Shown here: piece by piece, positions 33,325-37,263 of the stretch
Numbering within the stretch: position 1 is the stretch's first letter
How the letters are laid out: the number at the start of each line of letters is the position of its first letter
NCBI GenBank assembly: GCA_025458665.1
Contig: JALOSG010000002.1
Span: 1-37,263 of the forward strand
Direction of reading: 5' to 3'
Length of the DNA: 37,263 bases
Origin: Serpentinimonas sp.
GTDB lineage: Bacteria; Pseudomonadota; Gammaproteobacteria; Burkholderiales; Burkholderiaceae_C
Made by a program: the position numbers and the translations under genes
The notes under the pieces: model-generated
Databases searched by the model: none
The model's input: the letters and a program-made list of their open reading frames with translations, nothing else
Told to the model about the DNA's origin: nothing

Positions 33325-34868
33325 ACGCCGTCATCACCTCCGCGCAGCGTGACTGGAACCCGGCGCAATGGCAAGCCAGCGTGGCCGCCGCAGCCGCGCT
33401 GCTGCAGGACGGGGGCACCCGTGTGCTGGCCACCGTGATGGACAACACGGCGGCGTTTCTGGCGCTGGACGAAGCAGCCCTGCAACTGGGGCTGGTGCAT
33501 GTACCGTTGCCGCTGTTCTTCAGCCCCGAGCAGACCCAGCACGCCCTGACAGCAGCGGGGGTAGACACCCTGTGCGTGCCACCCGCCCTGGCCACCGGCT
33601 GGCCCGGGCTGGACTGGGCACCTGCGGTGGTGGCCGATGAGCCGCTGTGCATGGCAGGCCTGTCCGCAGGGCCACAGAAGGGCAGCGCGGAAGCGGCTGC
33701 GCCCTGCCAGCCCGGTACGGTCAAGGTGACCTTCACGTCGGGTACCACTGGCACGCCCAAAGGCGTGTGCCTGAGTGCCCAGAACCTGGAGGCCGTGGTG
33801 GCTGGCCTGGTGCAGGCCATGGCGCCGCTGGGTATCACGCGGCATCTGAGCGCGTTGCCCTACGCGGTACTGCTGGAGAACGTGGCGGGCGCCATGGCCG
33901 CGCGCCGCCAGGGCGCCACCGTGGTGAGCCTGCCGCTGGCCGATGTGGGGCTGGTGGGGTCCTCCGAATTCCACCCCGAGCGGCTGGATGCGGCGGTGCG
34001 CCGCTCCCAGCCCGAAAGCCTGATTCTGCTGCCGCAGATGCTCAAGGCGTGGTGCGCCTACCTGCTGGCCGCCGGGCAGATGGCGCCGCCCTCGTTGAAG
34101 TTTGTGGCGGTAGGCGGTGCGCCCGTGGGCCGGCATTGGCTGGAGCGCGCCCGCAGGCTGGGTATTCCGGCCTACGAGGGCTACGGCCTGTCGGAAGGGG
34201 CTTCCGTACAGACGCTGAACCTGCCCGGTGCCTGCCGCGATGGCAGTGTGGGGCGGGTGCTGCCCCAGCGCGAGGTACGGGTGGCCGCCGATGGCGAGAT
34301 CGAGGTGCGTGGCAGCCTGTTCCTGGGCTACCTGGGCCAGCCGCCTCTGGGGCAGGGGCCCACCGGGACAGGCTGGTGGCCCACTGGGGACATCGGCCAG
34401 CTCGACGCGGACGGCTACCTCACGATCCAGGGGCGCAAGAAGCACGTGCTCATCACCGGCTTTGGCCGCAACGTAAGCCCCGAGTGGGTGGAGACTGCCC
34501 TGCAGCAGGAGCCTGTGCTGCCACAGGTGGTGGTGGTAGGCGACGGTGAGGCGCGGCTGGGCGCGGTGGTCTGGGCGCCCTTGGCTGCCGGTGGACCGGC
34601 CCAGCGCCGCGCCTTGCGGGCACAGATCCAGGCGGCGGTGGACCGTGTCAACGCCACCCTGCCCGACTACGCCCGCGTGACACGCTGGGTCCAGGCCGAC
34701 CCGGCCTTGCGCAGCGGCTTCTTCACGCCCAATGGCCGCCCGCTGCGTCCCCGCATCGAATCGTTTTTCCGTGCCTTGCACGCCAAGTCCCCGGTCGGGT
34801 GCGAAGCAGCCACCGACACCCCTACCGACACGGAAACCCAGCACCCTCCCACGAAAGCCACACCATGA
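33321..34868 (+). CDS. AMP-forming acyl/aryl ligase (ANL superfamily) with Lys-to-Arg change at A10
   Basis: A 515-residue adenylating enzyme that would activate a carboxylic acid as an acyl-AMP and probably transfer it to CoA or a carrier. Core motifs: the P-loop TSGTTGTPKG (139-148), YEGYGLSE (285-292), TGD at 355-357, and the hinge region KKHVLITGFGRNVSP (373-387). The A10 segment reads FTPNGRPLRPRI (468-479), so the usual catalytic lysine position carries R473. The N-terminus is shorter than in typical long-chain acyl-CoA synthetases, and the last 25 residues are a Thr/Pro-rich tail. Start and stop overlap both neighbours by ATGA. The substrate is likely a fatty acid by context, but this is inference. 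Confidence 0.9.
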   Translation: MNAVITSAQRDWNPAQWQASVAAAAALLQDGGTRVLATVMDNTAAFLALDEAALQLGLVHVPLPLFFSPEQTQHALTAAGVDTLCVPPALATGWPGLDWAPAVVADEPLCMAGLSAGPQKGSAEAAAPCQPGTVKVTFTSGTTGTPKGVCLSAQNLEAVVAGLVQAMAPLGITRHLSALPYAVLLENVAGAMAARRQGATVVSLPLADVGLVGSSEFHPERLDAAVRRSQPESLILLPQMLKAWCAYLLAAGQMAPPSLKFVAVGGAPVGRHWLERARRLGIPAYEGYGLSEGASVQTLNLPGACRDGSVGRVLPQREVRVAADGEIEVRGSLFLGYLGQPPLGQGPTGTGWWPTGDIGQLDADGYLTIQGRKKHVLITGFGRNVSPEWVETALQQEPVLPQVVVVGDGEARLGAVVWAPLAAGGPAQRRALRAQIQAAVDRVNATLPDYARVTRWVQADPALRSGFFTPNGRPLRPRIESFFRALHAKSPVGCEAATDTPTDTETQHPPTKATP

Positions 34869-35551
34869 ATTTCCATACCCAACTGCTTCACGATACGCAG
34901 GCCCAGCGCCAGCAACTGCTCGGCACCCCCATCATCCAGGGTGCGCTGGCCGGCCAGGTGTCTCTGCCCAGCTACCTGGCCTTCCTGCAGGAGGCCTACC
35001 ACCACGTGCGCCACACGGTGCCGCTGCTGGCCGCCATGAAGGCCCACCTGCCACCTCAGCACCGCTGGCTGGAACCCGCGCTGGACGAATACATCGAGGA
35101 AGAAGCCGGCCACGACGAGTGGATACTGAACGACATCGCTGCGGCGGGCGGTGACGCCGAGGCCGTGCGGCATGGCGCGCCTGGTGTGGCCACCGAGGTC
35201 ATGGTGGCCTACGCCTACGACACCGTGCAGCGCGGCAACCCGCTGGGCTTCTTTGGCATGGTGCACGTGCTCGAGGGCACCAGTGTGTCGCTGGCGCTCA
35301 TGGCCGCCGATGCCATCCAGCAGCCGCTGGCCCTGCCCGATGCTGCCTTCACCTACCTGCGCTCGCACGGCACCCTGGACCAGGAGCACACCGCGCACTT
35401 TGAGGCGCTGATGGCGCAGATCGAAGCGCCCCAGGACCAGCAGGCTATCGTGCATGCCGCCCAGGTGTTCTACCGTCTGTATGGCGATGTGTTCCGTGGG
35501 CTGCCGCTGCCCCAGACGGTGGTGCATGCCGCCGAGGAGATGGCCGCATGA
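34865..35551 (+). CDS. Heme-oxygenase-like diiron-type oxidase (iron-containing redox enzyme, TenA/PqqC-like fold)
   Basis: A 228-residue all-helical protein. Candidate metal ligands appear in the expected rhythm: H46/H47/H50 in AYHHVRHT, E78-E80 and H83 in EEEAGHDEW, E138 in HVLEGTSV, and H168/H175/H178 in SHGTLDQEHTAHF. This arrangement of Glu/His/Asp helices fits the HDO group (relatives of UndA, CADD and BesC), which use iron and oxygen for oxidative or desaturative chemistry on amino acids or fatty acids. TenA (thiaminase II) is a less likely alternative because no thiamine gene is nearby. The start is fixed by the ATGA overlap with the ligase. It probably modifies the activated acyl substrate made by the preceding genes. 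Confidence 0.8.
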   Translation: MNFHTQLLHDTQAQRQQLLGTPIIQGALAGQVSLPSYLAFLQEAYHHVRHTVPLLAAMKAHLPPQHRWLEPALDEYIEEEAGHDEWILNDIAAAGGDAEAVRHGAPGVATEVMVAYAYDTVQRGNPLGFFGMVHVLEGTSVSLALMAADAIQQPLALPDAAFTYLRSHGTLDQEHTAHFEALMAQIEAPQDQQAIVHAAQVFYRLYGDVFRGLPLPQTVVHAAEEMAA

Positions 35552-36315
35552 AGCTCGCCGAGGCTCGCGTGCTCCTGACGGGAGCCAGTGGTGGCATAGG
35601 CACCGCCATGGCCGAGGCGTTGCAGCACCAAGGTGCCCATGTGCTCGGCGTGAGTCGCTCCGGGCAGACCGGGAGCATGGCGTGGGCCCACGCCGACCTG
35701 GCGCACCCCGACGGCGTGCGTTCCGTGGCGCACGCTGCCCAGCGCTGGGGCGCCAACGTCGTGGTGCACGCGGCAGGCCTGCCTGCCTTCGGGCCACTGG
35801 TGGGGACAACGCCTGCATTGGCTGCAGAACTGCTGCAGACCAACCTGTGGGCACCCATGGCCCTGACCCACGCTTTGCTGCCCCATCTGCTGGCGCAGCC
35901 CCAGGCCCGACTGGTGTTTGTGGGCTCCGCGCTGGGCCGCATTGGTGTCCCGGGCTACAGCGTCTACGGCGCCAGCAAGGCGGGGCTGCACAGCTTTGCC
36001 GAAGCGCTGCGCCGCGAACTGCTGGGCACCACCACCCAGGTCCAGATGCTGGCGCCACGCGCCACCCGTACCGCCTTCAATGGTGCGGCGGCACAGCACT
36101 TTGCCACCGCCACTGGCAGCGCCAGCGACTCCCCGGAGCGCGTGGCGCAGGAACTCATCGCGCTGCTCGAAAGCGGCGCTGCCGAGCGATTCATCGGCTG
36201 GCCCGAAAAGGCTCTGGTGCGCCTCAATGGCGCGCTGGGCCCCTGGCTCGATGGAGGATTCAGCCAGCACCGCAAGGTGCTGTTTCCCGCCCCTATGAAA
36301 GGAACCACCCCATGA
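35548..36315 (+). CDS. Short-chain dehydrogenase/reductase (SDR)
   Basis: A 255-residue NAD(P)-dependent oxidoreductase. The nucleotide-binding motif TGASGGIG is at 11-18, the HAAG motif at 74-77, N99 in the helix before the active site, S127 in VGSALG, and the catalytic Y140 and K144 in YGASK. The region after it (about 170-220) is the variable substrate lid, followed by an extended C-terminus with GWPEKALVRLNGALGPWL. The R-P-x-x-T-x-x type segment reads APRATRTAF. All catalytic residues are present. It overlaps both neighbours by ATGA. In this operon it would reduce a ketone or oxidise an alcohol in the product chain; the substrate is not known. Confidence 0.92.
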   Translation: MKLAEARVLLTGASGGIGTAMAEALQHQGAHVLGVSRSGQTGSMAWAHADLAHPDGVRSVAHAAQRWGANVVVHAAGLPAFGPLVGTTPALAAELLQTNLWAPMALTHALLPHLLAQPQARLVFVGSALGRIGVPGYSVYGASKAGLHSFAEALRRELLGTTTQVQMLAPRATRTAFNGAAAQHFATATGSASDSPERVAQELIALLESGAAERFIGWPEKALVRLNGALGPWLDGGFSQHRKVLFPAPMKGTTP

Positions 36316-37031
36316 ACCACCCGATGGACCACCCCATGAGCCGCGCCATGAAGAACCCATCCGCCCCTCCGGGCTCCCTCCACCGGCACTGGCTGGGTGC
36401 ACTGCTGGCCCTCAGCGCGGTGCTTCCCATGGCTGGCTACGCCGCGCCGGTGGACGATGCGGTGCAAGCCCTGCAACGGGACTGGGAAGTGATCCGCTAC
36501 CAGACGCCACCCGCCGAGAAGGCGCGCCGCTTTGAAATCCTCAGCGCCAAGGCCCATGAGGTGGCCTTGAGTTTTCCGCAGCACAGCGAGCCACTGGTGT
36601 GGGAGGGCATAGTCCTGAGCTCCTGGGCTGGCGAGCGCGGTGGTCTGGGCGCGCTGTCGCTGGTGAAGGAAGCCAAGGCGGCGTATGAGAAAGCCATCGA
36701 CATGAACGGCCAGGCGCTGGAAGGTTCGGCCTACGCCAGCCTGGGCGTGCTGTACTACAAAGTGCCCGGCTGGCCGCTGGGCTTTGGCGACAAGGCCAAG
36801 GCCGAAGCGCTGTTGAAGCAGGCCCTGCAGATCAACCCCGACGGCATAGACCCCAACTTTTTCTATGCCGAGTTTCTGTTTGAAAACGGCCGTGCCAGCG
36901 AAGCGGTGCCCTACGCACAACGGGCTTTGCAGGCAGCCCCGCGGCCCAACCGCCAGATTGCCGATGCAGGCCGGCGTGAGGAAATCAAGGCGCTCCTGCA
37001 GAAACTGCCGCAGCAGCAGGCGGCCAGGTAA
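36312..37031 (+). CDS. Periplasmic TPR-like protein
   Basis: A 239-residue protein with four in-frame Met codons in the first 13 residues and a signal peptide (hydrophobic stretch about 27-42, likely cleaved around A44/A45 in GYAAPVDD). The mature part is helical, with tetratricopeptide-like units, for example EAKAAYEKAIDMNGQAL, KAEALLKQALQINPDG and RASEAVPYAQRALQAAPRP. AAAGGA-type sequence (AAAGGA) lies 12-15 bases upstream of the first ATG, and the stop of the SDR overlaps it as ATGA. It is the last gene of the coupled set. Location in the periplasm suggests a role in assembly, transport or membrane attachment of the pathway's product; it has no enzymatic motif. Confidence 0.85.
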   Translation: MNHPMDHPMSRAMKNPSAPPGSLHRHWLGALLALSAVLPMAGYAAPVDDAVQALQRDWEVIRYQTPPAEKARRFEILSAKAHEVALSFPQHSEPLVWEGIVLSSWAGERGGLGALSLVKEAKAAYEKAIDMNGQALEGSAYASLGVLYYKVPGWPLGFGDKAKAEALLKQALQINPDGIDPNFFYAEFLFENGRASEAVPYAQRALQAAPRPNRQIADAGRREEIKALLQKLPQQQAAR

Positions 37032-37040
37032 GGCCGTTGA

Positions 37041-37263
37041 CGGGGAGGCGCAGCACCCAAACAGCGCATGCGCTATGGCCTTGCGGGTCAGGTCGGGCAT
37101 GGGCTCAGCGCTGGCTGTGAGCTGTCCGGTCTGTGCGTCGTACCGCATGGCCGCAGGCGGCAGGTCTGGCCGCAACAGCACCACCCGGTCCCCCTCCATG
37201 TAGGCCTGGGTTTTGTCGAATTGCATGATGGCGCGGCCGGTACGCTGACGCTGGGCCGGGTCG
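37041..37263 (-). CDS. Possible 3' part of a minus-strand gene of unknown function (partial)
   Basis: The minus-strand frame entering from the window edge reads DPAQRQRTGRAIMQFDKT, then AYMEGDRVVLLRPDLPP and AMRYDAQTGQLTASAEP. This looks like balanced, coding-type protein. However, no stop follows in this frame until 35964, so the frame runs antisense through the TPR gene. Its coding appearance fades near 37045. The gene probably starts outside the window, and the real end is uncertain. No family was recognised. Confidence 0.35.

Noticed and set aside
34865..35551. TenA thiaminase II
   Set aside because: The fold family is related, but there are no thiamine genes or THI box nearby, and the Glu/His pattern plus operon context fit an oxidase better.

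Overview
The window is a 37 kb, GC-rich stretch of chromosome. Gene content and protein style point to a betaproteobacterium of the order Burkholderiales, most likely Comamonadaceae (Acidovorax/Hydrogenophaga-like). This placement is an inference from recognised protein families, not from a database search. No insertion sequence, prophage, integrase or CRISPR array was seen. The region looks like ordinary chromosome carrying several self-contained accessory modules.

Region 1 (1-2.0 kb) is housekeeping: the 3' end of a YheT-like alpha/beta hydrolase, a conserved small protein of unknown function, a membrane-anchored cytochrome c on the minus strand with a good terminator, and tRNA-Arg(CCG). 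Region 2 (2.0-3.6 kb) is a TetR-type regulator with an apparently leaderless start, followed by a haloalkane dehalogenase of the DhlA subfamily with a complete catalytic set. Region 3 (3.7-10.4 kb, minus strand) is a tripartite efflux operon in the order regulator (CecR-like TetR) - outer membrane factor - adaptor - RND pump, separated from region 2 by a large nested hairpin. Region 4 (10.5-14.2 kb) holds a Tat-exported glycerophosphodiester phosphodiesterase and, divergently, a NarL-type response regulator translationally linked to a six-TM hybrid histidine kinase.

Region 5 (14.3-25.0 kb) is a two-partner secretion system: a TpsB transporter and a 3004-residue TpsA exoprotein of the FhaB/HecA type. 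TpsA ends unusually. A Pro/Ala-rich linker carries tandem tyrosine motifs, then comes a compact domain with a paired HHSS/SGHYxP signature that I associate with plant IQM proteins and scattered bacterial secreted proteins, then an Arg-rich tail whose DNA folds into three successive hairpins. There is no VENN pretoxin motif and no immunity gene, so it does not look like a contact-dependent inhibition system.

Region 6 (25.0-30.3 kb) is signalling: a chemoreceptor, an AT-rich intergenic stretch, a GAF-PAS-GGDEF-EAL protein with variant GGDEM and ELL motifs, and a small membrane protein. Region 7 (30.4-37.0 kb) is a probable lipid or small-molecule biosynthesis and export operon: an MMPL transporter, a 'thermostable hemolysin' family protein that looks like an acyltransferase, an AMP-forming ligase with an altered A10 lysine site, a heme-oxygenase-like diiron-type oxidase, a short-chain dehydrogenase and a periplasmic TPR protein. 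The last five genes are joined by four identical ATGA overlaps. Regions 5 and 7 are the best candidates for undescribed biology.
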